A stretch of 43,708 bases of DNA. Source: a virus. The stretch lies in IMG/VR virus record IMGVR_UViG_3300029268_000036, positions 1 through 43,708 of that record; one strand, written 5' to 3'. Under the pieces are notes generated by a model, which saw only the letters and a list, made by a program, of their open reading frames with translations, was not told where the DNA came from and did no database searches. Made by a program: the position numbers and the translations under genes. Of the stretch, positions 7,957-16,028 are shown piece after piece; the first letter of the stretch is position 1; each line of letters opens with the position of its first letter.

Positions 7957-8725
7957 GAAAAAAGTTTTCCACCAAATCTATGGGAATAACATCAGTATGC
8001 CCACAATAAATACAATGAACTTTTATTTTTAATTCAATTCCATATTTCCCGAATTCTTCAATATACTTTTCAAGAATCAACTTCTTATCTTTTGGAGGAA
8101 TATTTTTAAATGCGTCAATCTTATCTGCTATTGCAATATATTTAATTGGTTCTTTTGCAACATCAACATCTTGTTCAAATCTTTCAATTGCCAAGGTATT
8201 TATAATACTATCGGTCGAAATTGTTGAACTTGTTCCTAGTTCTTTAAATGCAGATTCTTCATCCGCAAGTGTTGGTTGCCTAAGATAAACAGATATTCCT
8301 TTCAGAGTTACAAGATCAACTTTAACTCTTTTTTCCAGAATATCATCATCTGGGTATGGATTTATAGAAAATGCATCTGACATTTGAAATGTTATTGGAA
8401 ACTCTTTTTTGCAGTCTCCACATCTTATGTCGTATTCTCTAACTTCTCCATAAGTTATGTGATACACACCAAATAGAATTGCATCTCTGTCTTTCATGGT
8501 TGTATTTCTCAGAAAAGTTTGATAATCAATTATCTTTTCTGGTTTTAAAACCATAACATCATAAAGACATCTATTGAGATGCTCTGTTACTTTTCCAGGT
8601 GTCATAACACTTGTTTTAAGTTTTTCTTCATCCTTAACCATCATTGTTCTCAGTGTAAACGAATTTTTCGTTTGTGGTGTCACTACTTCGTATTCTGGTA
8701 ACTTTACATCGAATCCTGTAAACAT
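7937..8725 (-). CDS. 26: gp26-like baseplate hub assembly / tail assembly protein
   Basis: A 262-residue protein in the slot between the tail tube and the baseplate genes. It resembles T4-type gp26 proteins in layout: an N-terminal stretch of about 90 helical residues, a zinc-ribbon-like half-site C-G-D-C near residue 104, a Q-P-T-L-A-D-E motif near 150, and a second half-site C-I-Y-C-G near 240. The paired CxxC motifs could bind one zinc. GGGG lies 8 bases before ATG. Near the 3' end the gene carries the candidate +1 shift that would add 75 residues, a layout recalling tail-assembly chaperones made by frameshifting. The gp26 assignment is moderate; the frameshift is separate evidence for a chaperone-like role. 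Confidence 0.6.
   Translation of the reverse strand: MFTGFDVKLPEYEVVTPQTKNSFTLRTMMVKDEEKLKTSVMTPGKVTEHLNRCLYDVMVLKPEKIIDYQTFLRNTTMKDRDAILFGVYHITYGEVREYDIRCGDCKKEFPITFQMSDAFSINPYPDDDILEKRVKVDLVTLKGISVYLRQPTLADEESAFKELGTSSTISTDSIINTLAIERFEQDVDVAKEPIKYIAIADKIDAFKNIPPKDKKLILEKYIEEFGKYGIELKIKVHCIYCGHTDVIPIDLVENFFRMVYTS
7955..7963 (-). other. candidate +1 ribosomal frameshift site
   Basis: In the zero frame the minus strand reads TTT TTT CGA ATG. A P-site tRNA-Phe on TTT could slip one base to TTC while the (typically rare) CGA codon waits, giving GAA TGG in the +1 frame. The zero-frame stop comes only six codons later. The mechanism is inferred from sequence; no stimulating structure was modelled. 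Confidence 0.55.
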
Positions 8726-8768
8726 CTTTGATCCCCTTTCTTTTTAATCTATTTTTATTTTTTAAAAC

Positions 8769-9476
8769 TTAATATGATGAACCGTTTGCATTCACTTCTA
8801 TTGCACTAGTTCTGAACTCTTCTAACTGTGCTGTTGCTTTCTCATAAACCCAATCCTGATGCCAAACATAATCGACATTAAAATCAAGTTCAATTTCAAG
8901 TTTATCACTTGCTGTTATATCACCAGTGAACAGATCCTGAGGATCTTTCAGTGGGAATACGCCATCATAATATGCATAATATTCAATTCCTTTCAAATCT
9001 GGTGTTGACGTAAAATAGAGAAGAGTCCCCGAATATTCATTCTTTGAGTAACTTGCTAAATTAGAATCAAAATCAGCCATACCCGTTATGGAATCTCTCA
9101 TTAATTCAAACCATCCGTGCAAGATTTCAAGAATTGGTGTATTACTAAATTCTAGGAATTGTATTCCAACCTGATTTCCATAATCAACATTTCCTGGTAC
9201 GCCCCATTTTGTTCCACCGAGAGCATTAAACTCAATTCTGTTTAAAGTTCCACCTGGGGGGGTTACCCTCATACAAGAAGCAGCAAGAAGCTGTTTAATC
9301 TGGGTTGGAGAAGATATATCTTCATTTAAAACATATGCCGGCAATTGCGCTGGCAACCTTTCAAACCAAATAAAATGATATCCTGAAACATATGGATCAG
9401 CCCATCCAATATTTCCTCCAAACCTTCTTGTTGCAATATTTCCAAACACATTTGCATACGCATCAGACCTTGGCAT
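8769..9476 (-). CDS. 19: tail tube protein, gp19-like
   Basis: A 235-residue protein with features of contractile-tail tube subunits: an N-terminal arm, a P-P-G-G-T-L-N motif (about residues 73-79), an aromatic tail-polymerisation middle (ILEILHGWFELMRDSI), and a C-terminal D-x-L-E-I-E-L-D-F-N strand like the sheet that lines the tube. The ribosome-binding site is GGAGG, 7 bases before ATG. It is the first gene of the tail run downstream of the acidic 9551-9895 gene and is directly followed by the gp26-like gene, the usual order tube then assembly protein. The identification rests on overall pattern, size and order. Confidence 0.65.
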   Translation of the reverse strand: MPRSDAYANVFGNIATRRFGGNIGWADPYVSGYHFIWFERLPAQLPAYVLNEDISSPTQIKQLLAASCMRVTPPGGTLNRIEFNALGGTKWGVPGNVDYGNQVGIQFLEFSNTPILEILHGWFELMRDSITGMADFDSNLASYSKNEYSGTLLYFTSTPDLKGIEYYAYYDGVFPLKDPQDLFTGDITASDKLEIELDFNVDYVWHQDWVYEKATAQLEEFRTSAIEVNANGSSY

Positions 9477-9550
9477 TTTTAAATCCTCCGTTGAAACTAT
9501 TTTTTCAATAAAAGTAGTTATTTTACATTTGTTCTAAGTATTTTTCGACT

Positions 9551-9895
9551 TTAGTCTTCTAATGGAACATTATCTATTTGACTATTTAAATCGTCTTCAG
9601 ATTTAACTTTATCGGGTTCTTCTTCAATTGGTTCCCCATTTTCATCACTAGTATCGTTCATTTTTCTTTTAATGTCTTTTAAAAGTTCTGGAAACATATC
9701 AACTTTCTTTAAAATATCTGAAATCTTCATGTCATAACGATTTGGATCTTCTTCTTTTGAAGAATGTTCCTCTTCCACAGCTGATACATAATGAGGTGAA
9801 GGATCAAATTTCTTACCCGTATGAGCTGAATCCATTGGAAAAACAGATTCTGAAGAAGACTGAATTTTTCTTAAATATTTTTCTAATATGTTCAT
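9551..9895 (-). CDS. hypothetical acidic protein
   Basis: A 114-residue protein with a highly acidic C-terminal half (EEEPDKVKSEDDLNSQ) and low hydrophobicity, probably largely disordered apart from a short helix (SDILKKVDMFPELLKDI). ACAGGAAG precedes the ATG. It is the first gene after the 9938-9971 terminator and so should open the tail-gene transcription unit. Its small size and acidity would suit a scaffold-like or assembly role, but nothing in the sequence proves that. Confidence 0.7.
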   Translation of the reverse strand: MNILEKYLRKIQSSSESVFPMDSAHTGKKFDPSPHYVSAVEEEHSSKEEDPNRYDMKISDILKKVDMFPELLKDIKRKMNDTSDENGEPIEEEPDKVKSEDDLNSQIDNVPLED

Positions 9896-9937
9896 AGATT
9901 ATACTTCCTGTCTTTTATATTTTGTTAGGAAATAAAA

Positions 9938-9971
9938 GCAAAAAAAAGAGGAGTCGATTTGACTCCTTCTT
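9938..9971 (-). terminator. intrinsic terminator
   Basis: On the minus strand AGGAGTC pairs with GACTCCT across a 5-base loop, then a run of seven Ts follows after one C. It lies just after the 28-codon membrane peptide gene and separates the 9990-11607 unit from the tail genes. Confidence 0.85.
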
Positions 9972-9989
9972 GTTTAGATTATTGTCAGT

Positions 9990-10076
9990 TTAACATATTG
10001 CTCCCCCACCAGCAATTGCGATCATTATACCAAAGCCAATGAGGACTATTTTTACAAATTTTTTAAATGTTTCCAT
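9990..10076 (-). CDS. 28-residue single-span membrane peptide
   Basis: A short gene with a strong ribosome-binding site (AAGGAG, 7 bases before ATG). The peptide has a basic N-terminus (METFKKFVK) and one hydrophobic span (IVLIGFGIMIAIAGGGA) ending in Cys. It lies 13 bases downstream of the 10090-10827 gene and is followed by the intrinsic terminator, so it closes this transcription unit. Function is unknown; small phage membrane peptides often act on the host envelope or lysis timing, but that is only a possibility here. Confidence 0.65.
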   Translation of the reverse strand: METFKKFVKIVLIGFGIMIAIAGGGAIC

Positions 10077-10089
10077 GTTTAACTCCTTC

Positions 10090-10827
10090 TCAAATGAAGT
10101 CATAAACAATAGACCTTATAAAGGTCTTTAAATATACATCATAATATACATTTGTATCTATGTCGTTTCCATCAATAGAAAGTATATCTGTATCAATGGA
10201 AACTTTTGATAATCTTATTCTGCCAAATTCTTTAAAATATACAGAATAATATTCTCCATCTGGGATTAGATAAATCTCAATATCAATTCCTTTAATGATA
10301 TTCTCTTTTATTTTTTCTAAACTCTTGAAAACATCTGTTTTAGATATGAAATTAATATTCAATATTTTTTTATAAACATTATCCATCGCTTCGTATTTAT
10401 TTGAAACACCTTTTACAATAACTTCACCAGATTCATTCACCGCAATATATTTCTGTCTATCTGATGAAATTATCATTATTGTATAAATCTCTTTTAGCAA
10501 AAGAGGAATATACCTGTCTAGTATTTCAAACTTTTTCAAGGATAAGACACCATCATATTGCCTTGTGATGATGTCTACATCCTCTTTAATATTATTAACA
10601 TTGAGGTATTCCGAAATCAAACTGTTTGTTGTTTCTCTCAACATTGTTGTGATTCTCGGATTTTCCTTCATCATTTGTCCAATTTGGATATTTCTTTTAT
10701 CTTTATCTTCCTTATCTAATTTAGATACATCGAACCCTAAATTAGAAAGGATCGTGTGATGACAAGCTGCAATATCGTAACTATAAACATTCCTTAAAAA
10801 GAAATTACAGCTTTTGTTTATTAACAT
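10090..10827 (-). CDS. protein with family-B DNA polymerase-like palm motifs
   Basis: A 245-residue protein in which three motifs occur in the order seen in family-B DNA polymerases. These are an A-like motif, Y-D-I-A-A-C-H (about residues 17-23); a B-like helix, LRETTNSLISEYL (about 63-75); and a C-like turn, RQYDGVL (about 88-94), where D-T-D normally stands. A KxY-like segment follows (about 124-139, R-Q-K-Y-I-A-V with V-K-G-V). The fingers, exonuclease and thumb domains are absent or very reduced. It may be a small polymerase relative with altered or lost activity. The next gene upstream stops 3 bases before the ATG, and no clear ribosome-binding site is seen, which suggests coupled translation. 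Confidence 0.4.
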   Translation of the reverse strand: MLINKSCNFFLRNVYSYDIAACHHTILSNLGFDVSKLDKEDKDKRNIQIGQMMKENPRITTMLRETTNSLISEYLNVNNIKEDVDIITRQYDGVLSLKKFEILDRYIPLLLKEIYTIMIISSDRQKYIAVNESGEVIVKGVSNKYEAMDNVYKKILNINFISKTDVFKSLEKIKENIIKGIDIEIYLIPDGEYYSVYFKEFGRIRLSKVSIDTDILSIDGNDIDTNVYYDVYLKTFIRSIVYDFI

Positions 10828-10830
10828 TTT

Positions 10831-11607
10831 TTAATACTTTGTAGTAAATATCAGGATTTGGTCTAAGACCTTTTGATGATGTGCGTCATACATTGACGAC
10901 TCCCTTTTAAGAAGCCAATCAATCGCATCTAACCGATCAGATATTTGATCCTTTACCTTCAAAATCTGTGGATAATCTTGGAGGGCAATGTCTTCAATAT
11001 TTACCGGTGAGGATATTCCTTCGAACAGCCTGTCCAAATCAGGTTTAACAACATCAATTGCTTCTATGTCTGTTCTTTTCTTCTTGACGCTTGAAAATGG
11101 AACAATGTAAACCTTGCTAGTTTTTACTTTGACATCATTTTCAAGAACATCTACTTCTCGTTCTATTTCAGTCATCCAAACCAATATGTTGTTAGATTTT
11201 CCAACATATTCTTTCAGAAAAACTGGTGGTGTCGCCCTGTCCTTCTCTGTCCAATCAATTAGTCCTGAAACATCATAGACTACTTTTAATTCCCCATTGT
11301 TGTAAAAGTAACAACTGATTGGTGGGAGATCCGGAAGACTCATACTCGTTGCATTTTTAATAATGTAGATATCCTTTTTGGATTTTGGTGATGTCGCTTT
11401 GAATAATAGCGTTTCTTCGGGATCTACATCATCACTCTTTGTTTGAATCAATTTTACATCACAAGTATTTAAATCTTCTCGGTACTTCTTTGCCCACACA
11501 TTTAGAGTTACAAAACTTATTTTTTTCGGTTCCACCTTAACCTCCTTTGTTGTTTCTTCAACAACTTCCTCTTTAAAACTTTCTATTAACTCTGCAAGAT
11601 TCTCCAT
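10831..11607 (-). CDS. hypothetical protein, first gene of its unit
   Basis: A 258-residue protein starting at the ATG 11605-11607, chosen because GGAG sits 8 bases upstream; the open frame continues 18 codons further but without a ribosome-binding site. It has an acidic, Lys-rich N-terminus (residues 9-27) and a helical C-terminal part. I do not recognise the family. It follows the promoter-like element at 11658-11680 and leads a short operon with the polymerase-like gene and the 28-residue peptide. That grouping suggests a replication-related or early role, but this is an inference. Confidence 0.75.
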   Translation of the reverse strand: MENLAELIESFKEEVVEETTKEVKVEPKKISFVTLNVWAKKYREDLNTCDVKLIQTKSDDVDPEETLLFKATSPKSKKDIYIIKNATSMSLPDLPPISCYFYNNGELKVVYDVSGLIDWTEKDRATPPVFLKEYVGKSNNILVWMTEIEREVDVLENDVKVKTSKVYIVPFSSVKKKRTDIEAIDVVKPDLDRLFEGISSPVNIEDIALQDYPQILKVKDQISDRLDAIDWLLKRESSMYDAHHQKVLDQILIFTTKY

Positions 11608-11657
11608 TGTAAATTCTCCTTTTTCACTTTTAAATAAAAACAATGTGTTTCTTTTTT

Positions 11658-11680
11658 TCACAAATTAATATATATAGTAA
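11658..11680 (-). promoter_or_regulatory. promoter-like element, copy A
   Basis: On the minus strand this reads TATATATATTAATTTGTGA, and 19 bases match the element at 33151-33173 exactly. It lies in the gap before the 10831-11607 gene, about 50 bases from its start codon. A related form is at 26433-26456. The position before three separate units argues for a promoter or operator used by a phage or host RNA polymerase; which one cannot be told. Confidence 0.55.
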
Positions 11681-11681
11681 T

Positions 11682-12545
11682 TTAAAGAAATAAAAGGCCA
11701 TCGAAACCTCCCTTTATTCCCTTCCAATTTATTGCGATTGCTTCAGATGTATGAATTGATTCTTCATGAACACTTTTTGCAATCCAATCAAAAATTCTAG
11801 GATCACTATTTAATCCTTTTGAAATGAATCTAATTGCATCTTCCACAAACATCGGATTCTCTGCTGCAATTCTTGCAACTTCCTGTTCATCTTTCCTTCT
11901 CAAAAGTGGATATGTTTCATTGACGACCGCTTTTTCAACAATGTCAATTATATCTTCTAGCCACAATATTTCTGGGAGAAGAACTTCTACCAAAACAGTT
12001 GCAAATGCTCTCTGTGCATGAGGAAATCCTTTCTTACCATTTAATTCCAAATGACTACACAAAGATGCCGAGCAAACACAATATGATTGATACGGAACAA
12101 CAACTTTTTGATAAAAGTTAAATTTGTCTCCAATCAATCTTCCTTCAAATGTACATTTGTAAAATTGAGGGAATTCCAATTTAGAAATTGGTGCTTGTTT
12201 CAATATTGGATATTCAAAATCAAATCTAATAAAACTATTACTTGAATTTGTTTCAACTTCTATTCTAAATTCTCTCAAAATTTCATCAATAACATCATGA
12301 TTTAATGGTGTGTCTAGATATTTTATTAAAGTTCTCAATAATTTTGACATTGAGATTCCTTTAATATCTGATGATAGATCAGTTGACATTGAAACATTCG
12401 CCAGTATGTGATTTACACTTCCATCTTTTCCTCTTAGTAGAAATTTTGTTTTAACGTTTTCAACTCCTACTTGATAAATTGGTAATTTAACTTCAGGAAG
12501 CATTGTGTGTTGAATATCTGGTAAAGTATCTATATTATCCATCAT
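11682..12545 (-). CDS. folE2: GTP cyclohydrolase IB (FolE2)
   Basis: It converts GTP to 7,8-dihydroneopterin triphosphate, the first step to folates and to preQ0/queuosine. The protein (about 287 residues) matches bacterial FolE2 along its length. It has LPIYQVGVEN near the N-terminus, D-I-K-G-I-S-M-S (the D-x-K-G-x-x-M-S motif), L-K-Q-A-P-I-S, the catalytic-Cys region SYCVCS (around residue 153) and a late E-E-S-I-H motif. The usual CPCS and GAHNQRS appear as CVCS and a diverged F-P-H-A-Q-R. Start choice among three in-frame ATGs (12554, 12545, 12542) is uncertain; none has a good ribosome-binding site, and the gene overlaps the stop of the upstream gene, so translation is probably coupled. 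With QueD (25063-25434) it points to 7-deazaguanine synthesis. Confidence 0.85.
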   Translation of the reverse strand: MMDNIDTLPDIQHTMLPEVKLPIYQVGVENVKTKFLLRGKDGSVNHILANVSMSTDLSSDIKGISMSKLLRTLIKYLDTPLNHDVIDEILREFRIEVETNSSNSFIRFDFEYPILKQAPISKLEFPQFYKCTFEGRLIGDKFNFYQKVVVPYQSYCVCSASLCSHLELNGKKGFPHAQRAFATVLVEVLLPEILWLEDIIDIVEKAVVNETYPLLRRKDEQEVARIAAENPMFVEDAIRFISKGLNSDPRIFDWIAKSVHEESIHTSEAIAINWKGIKGGFDGLLFL

Positions 12546-12915
12546 ACCAGCCATCCGTGAGTATTTCTGCATTCTTTTTATCACCAAAAAGATTATTAAA
12601 AACTTTAGCAACTTCTTCCTTATGTTCTTTTATTGTCTTATTCTCATCACATGCATGAATATCTTTTCCAAAATATACATTATCATCGCCATATTGAGAA
12701 TATGAATTATATCCTGAAAATTCTTTATGTTTTCTTTTCAGTTCATACAATAAATTACTTACTACATCCTTATCAAGAACATAGCCAGGAAGCAACTCTT
12801 TAATTTTCTTAATAAAATGTTCATTTTCGATTATTTCATTTTCATCAAATACTCTTCCAATTATACAAAAAGAAGTGCTCGAACTATTCGTCACATTAGA
12901 AACCCTTATCTTCAT
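12535..12915 (-). CDS. hypothetical protein with N-terminal NSSSTSF motif
   Basis: A 126-residue protein beginning MKIRVSNVTNSSSTSF, a start pattern common in small phage and bacterial proteins of unknown role. The rest is helical and charged, with one internal Cys. The ribosome-binding site AAGGAG lies 7 bases before ATG. It follows the hairpin after RNA polymerase beta-1 and overlaps the start of folE2 by several bases, so the two are likely translated together. No function can be assigned. Confidence 0.7.
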   Translation of the reverse strand: MKIRVSNVTNSSSTSFCIIGRVFDENEIIENEHFIKKIKELLPGYVLDKDVVSNLLYELKRKHKEFSGYNSYSQYGDDNVYFGKDIHACDENKTIKEHKEEVAKVFNNLFGDKKNAEILTDGWYDG

Positions 12916-12933
12916 ATTTTTCTCCTTTTAAAT

Positions 12934-12954
12934 TGAGGGGGATTTACCCCCTCA
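12934..12954 (-). terminator. hairpin at the end of RNA polymerase beta-1
   Basis: A perfect 8-bp GC-rich stem (TGAGGGGG / CCCCCTCA) with a 5-base loop, beginning at the beta-1 stop codon. Only ATTTAAAA follows on the minus strand, so the T-run is weak; it may attenuate or stabilise the mRNA rather than fully terminate. Confidence 0.55.
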
Positions 12955-15900
12955 GATTGTTAATCCTAAAACTTTTAAATAATTTTCTAACAATTTTACA
13001 CTTTCTGGAACAGTATCCTCAACTGGTGAATCTTTAACAAATTCTGATCCAATTGCTTCTCTTATATATCTATTTTTTAAATCTATACAATCAGATTTTG
13101 TTGTTAATACTTCAGCTAAGTTCTCCATACCATCATGCCCAATAAAACACCCAGTTTCCATCTCTCCACATCTTTGTCCGCCATTATTTTTTCTACCTCC
13201 AGGTGGTTGCATTGTCTTTTTACTGTATGACCCAATTCCTCTTGCAGCTATTTTGTTTTCTGCAATATGAACCATACGGAAAAAGTACATACTCCCAACA
13301 CCAATTTTATTAACTATATCAATATCTAAAATTGGTTCATGAACTTTATATTCAAGAGGTGTGTTTGTGTATTCACAAGCCTTTAAAACATTTTCATATG
13401 TTGTAGATTCAAATGGAGGTTGTATTATACTTAAATCATTAACGAATTCTTCATCTATTGAGATAGTTTCCAGATGTTTTCCAACTTGAGATAAATACCA
13501 ATTATCTTTTGTTGAGTCAATTATTTTTATATACTCAAGAAAATACTTTTTAATTGACTTTTGGGATTTCCCCTTTTTAATTCTGTTCAATAATTCTTTC
13601 TTTAGATCTAGAACAGACATTCCAATGTGTAACTCAAATAATTGAGCAACATTCATTCTTGAAATTGTTCCTAATGGGTTTATAACAATATCTGCGTTTC
13701 TACCATCTTCAAGTCTTGGCATTTTTTCATGTGGTACTATTTTTGAAATAACTCCTTTGTTTCCATGTCGGTTTCCAATTTTATCACCAACTTCAATCTT
13801 TCTAGTATATATACCATGAATTGAAATAAATGTTCCCGAGATAACTTCATCTTTATATTTGAATTTTCCTCTTTGTGCAAACTTATCAAGACAATTATCT
13901 CTTATAAAAATACCTGCCTCTTCTTTTGGTAGAAACTTTCTGATTGTTTCCTGAATCTTTCGTTCTCTTTTGAGTTGATTTTCAAATTTCTCTTCCATCC
14001 AATCTTTAAATTGTGTTATCTCTTCATTATATCTATTCGGATAAACATCAACATTTGTAATTAGCACATCTCTTTTTGAAAGAATTGGTGTTCTGTCCTC
14101 AAAGATAACACAATAATTTAGTGGGTCATCTGGTATTTCTTTGACAATTGCATAAGGTTGCCCTTTCAATATCAATTCTCTTTTTCTTTTTCTGTAATAT
14201 ATTTCATCTTTCTTTGGTTCATCATTTTCAATGAAAAGATTTGGTGTTGGAAGTGGTTTGTATATTCCATTTTCTAAACTCAAAAGAATTTTATTTATTG
14301 GAAGAATAAAACTTAAATCAATATGGTGAACAGATGTTAAAATATCTTGTTTAACAAGTCTATCTGATACAACAATTGCGTCTTCATAATTGTACCCATA
14401 ATACGGCATCACTGCTGTAAGAAGATTTTTTCCAATACAAATTCTTCCATTTTTAAGAAAACTGCTTTCAGCAACAATATCACCTTTTTTAACAACATCC
14501 CCTATTTCAACCATAACATTCATTACATTTATATTTTCTTCTGTTGTTTCATACGTTTCAACATTAAATACATCATATGTGTTATCATCATAAACAACTA
14601 TTATAAACATTGGGTCAACATAAACAACTTTACCATCTTTTTTTGCTCTGTGTAAAAATGTTGTGTGATTAGTGTACAATCCTTCACACCCAGATTGAAC
14701 TAGTGGTAGATCAGGGTCTGAAAGGCATATTGCTTGTCTCATTTGTGATGCAGCCATTTGAAGTCTTGTTGGGTCATCATGTTCAACCGATGGAACCATT
14801 GAAACTGCAACTGAAATAGGTGTTTTGTCTAAACGTTCATCAGTAAATCTTTTATTTTCATCCAATTTTTCGTTTGGTAAAATGTGTTGCAAAACACCAC
14901 AATTTTCTCGATCAGAAGTATCAACAGGACAAATTCTTCCAAACATACTTGGATTTATGTCCCTTAAATAAACAGGAATATTTTCTTTAGAAAATCCTCC
15001 AGGCCCAACCAATGAACATCTTGTCAATCTAGATAATTGATTAATAGGATTTATTGAGAAATCATATTCAACAATATTTGAAATTGTACAGTCTGACAAT
15101 ATTGCTGAGGAATTAATATTAAATTTAACTTTCTTTGACCCATATGCAGTAATACATAAGTCAAATATAGCTTTGGCTACTCTTCCATAGATCATATATT
15201 CTATACATCTTAATCTTTTATTTTTAACATCTGTGTCATCAATTGACACATCAATTTGAATCATCTTCAGAATCTCAGAAAGAATATCATCGCTTTCGAA
15301 AAATTTTGCAGTTGGTTTATCAATTTTCAATGCAATATCAAGAGCATAAAGAACAACCTCACCTTTTTTCTGTGTGTCTGAAACATTGTAATAAAGACCT
15401 ACTTCATTTTCCATTTCTTTTGCTGATAGTGTTGAATACATTTCATCAAAGAAAACAAAGTCCGCCATGAGTTTTTCATATTTACTTTTTGGTTCTTCAA
15501 TGATATTGTTCTTAAAATTTAATGTATTGCATATATATTCATAACCATATTTTGCAAATAACAAAGCTGCAATTGGAACTTCAGCCCCTAGAAGAGAAAG
15601 ACACATATAAGGTGCAGTTTTCTTTTCAACAATCATTAAAACTAAAACATTAGTTCTTATTTTGATGTTTTCTCCTCTAGTAACAATAGGAGTATCGAAC
15701 AATTGAAACATTGGAACTTTTTTATTTCCTTTTATAACTATAAAATTATCATCAATAAGTTTTGGAATCATCATACTAAAATCAATTTCACTTTCACCTC
15801 TTTTCAGTTTAATAATTAAATTATTTTTCAATGTTCGATCTAGTTCATGCGAAAAAGAATCTTTTATCTCAAAGTCTGTAAGTTCAAAGCCAGCTTCCTC

Positions 15901-16020
15901 AGCTGGCTTCAAAATTTCCCTTACTGTTGGAAGAATTTCATCATATTCAGACTTTCTAATATTAAAAATATTATTTTCTTCATCAATCTTGAAGTTTGGA
16001 TTAATTATATCTAATTGCAT
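12952..16020 (-). CDS. rpoB-like: RNA polymerase beta subunit, pair 1
   Basis: A 1022-residue single-chain beta subunit. It carries the catalytic-core motif GDKIGNRHGNKGVISKI (about residues 735-755), followed by NPLGTISRMNVAQLFE, and near residue 948 GGQRCGEMETGC, all close to bacterial beta. The N-terminal domain is short: the beta motif P-K-L-I-D-D-N-F-I-V-I-K-G comes at about residue 90. The start is the ATG at 16018-16020, chosen because AGGAGG lies just upstream; the frame is open for 41 more codons into the preceding gene, but without a binding site. It lies 8 bases after beta-prime-1, so both subunits come from one operon. No alpha or sigma gene is visible nearby. Unlike phiKZ-type polymerases, the subunit is not split. 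Confidence 0.93.
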   Translation of the reverse strand: MQLDIINPNFKIDEENNIFNIRKSEYDEILPTVREILKPAEEAGFELTDFEIKDSFSHELDRTLKNNLIIKLKRGESEIDFSMMIPKLIDDNFIVIKGNKKVPMFQLFDTPIVTRGENIKIRTNVLVLMIVEKKTAPYMCLSLLGAEVPIAALLFAKYGYEYICNTLNFKNNIIEEPKSKYEKLMADFVFFDEMYSTLSAKEMENEVGLYYNVSDTQKKGEVVLYALDIALKIDKPTAKFFESDDILSEILKMIQIDVSIDDTDVKNKRLRCIEYMIYGRVAKAIFDLCITAYGSKKVKFNINSSAILSDCTISNIVEYDFSINPINQLSRLTRCSLVGPGGFSKENIPVYLRDINPSMFGRICPVDTSDRENCGVLQHILPNEKLDENKRFTDERLDKTPISVAVSMVPSVEHDDPTRLQMAASQMRQAICLSDPDLPLVQSGCEGLYTNHTTFLHRAKKDGKVVYVDPMFIIVVYDDNTYDVFNVETYETTEENINVMNVMVEIGDVVKKGDIVAESSFLKNGRICIGKNLLTAVMPYYGYNYEDAIVVSDRLVKQDILTSVHHIDLSFILPINKILLSLENGIYKPLPTPNLFIENDEPKKDEIYYRKRKRELILKGQPYAIVKEIPDDPLNYCVIFEDRTPILSKRDVLITNVDVYPNRYNEEITQFKDWMEEKFENQLKRERKIQETIRKFLPKEEAGIFIRDNCLDKFAQRGKFKYKDEVISGTFISIHGIYTRKIEVGDKIGNRHGNKGVISKIVPHEKMPRLEDGRNADIVINPLGTISRMNVAQLFELHIGMSVLDLKKELLNRIKKGKSQKSIKKYFLEYIKIIDSTKDNWYLSQVGKHLETISIDEEFVNDLSIIQPPFESTTYENVLKACEYTNTPLEYKVHEPILDIDIVNKIGVGSMYFFRMVHIAENKIAARGIGSYSKKTMQPPGGRKNNGGQRCGEMETGCFIGHDGMENLAEVLTTKSDCIDLKNRYIREAIGSEFVKDSPVEDTVPESVKLLENYLKVLGLTI

Positions 16021-16028
16021 AAGACCTC

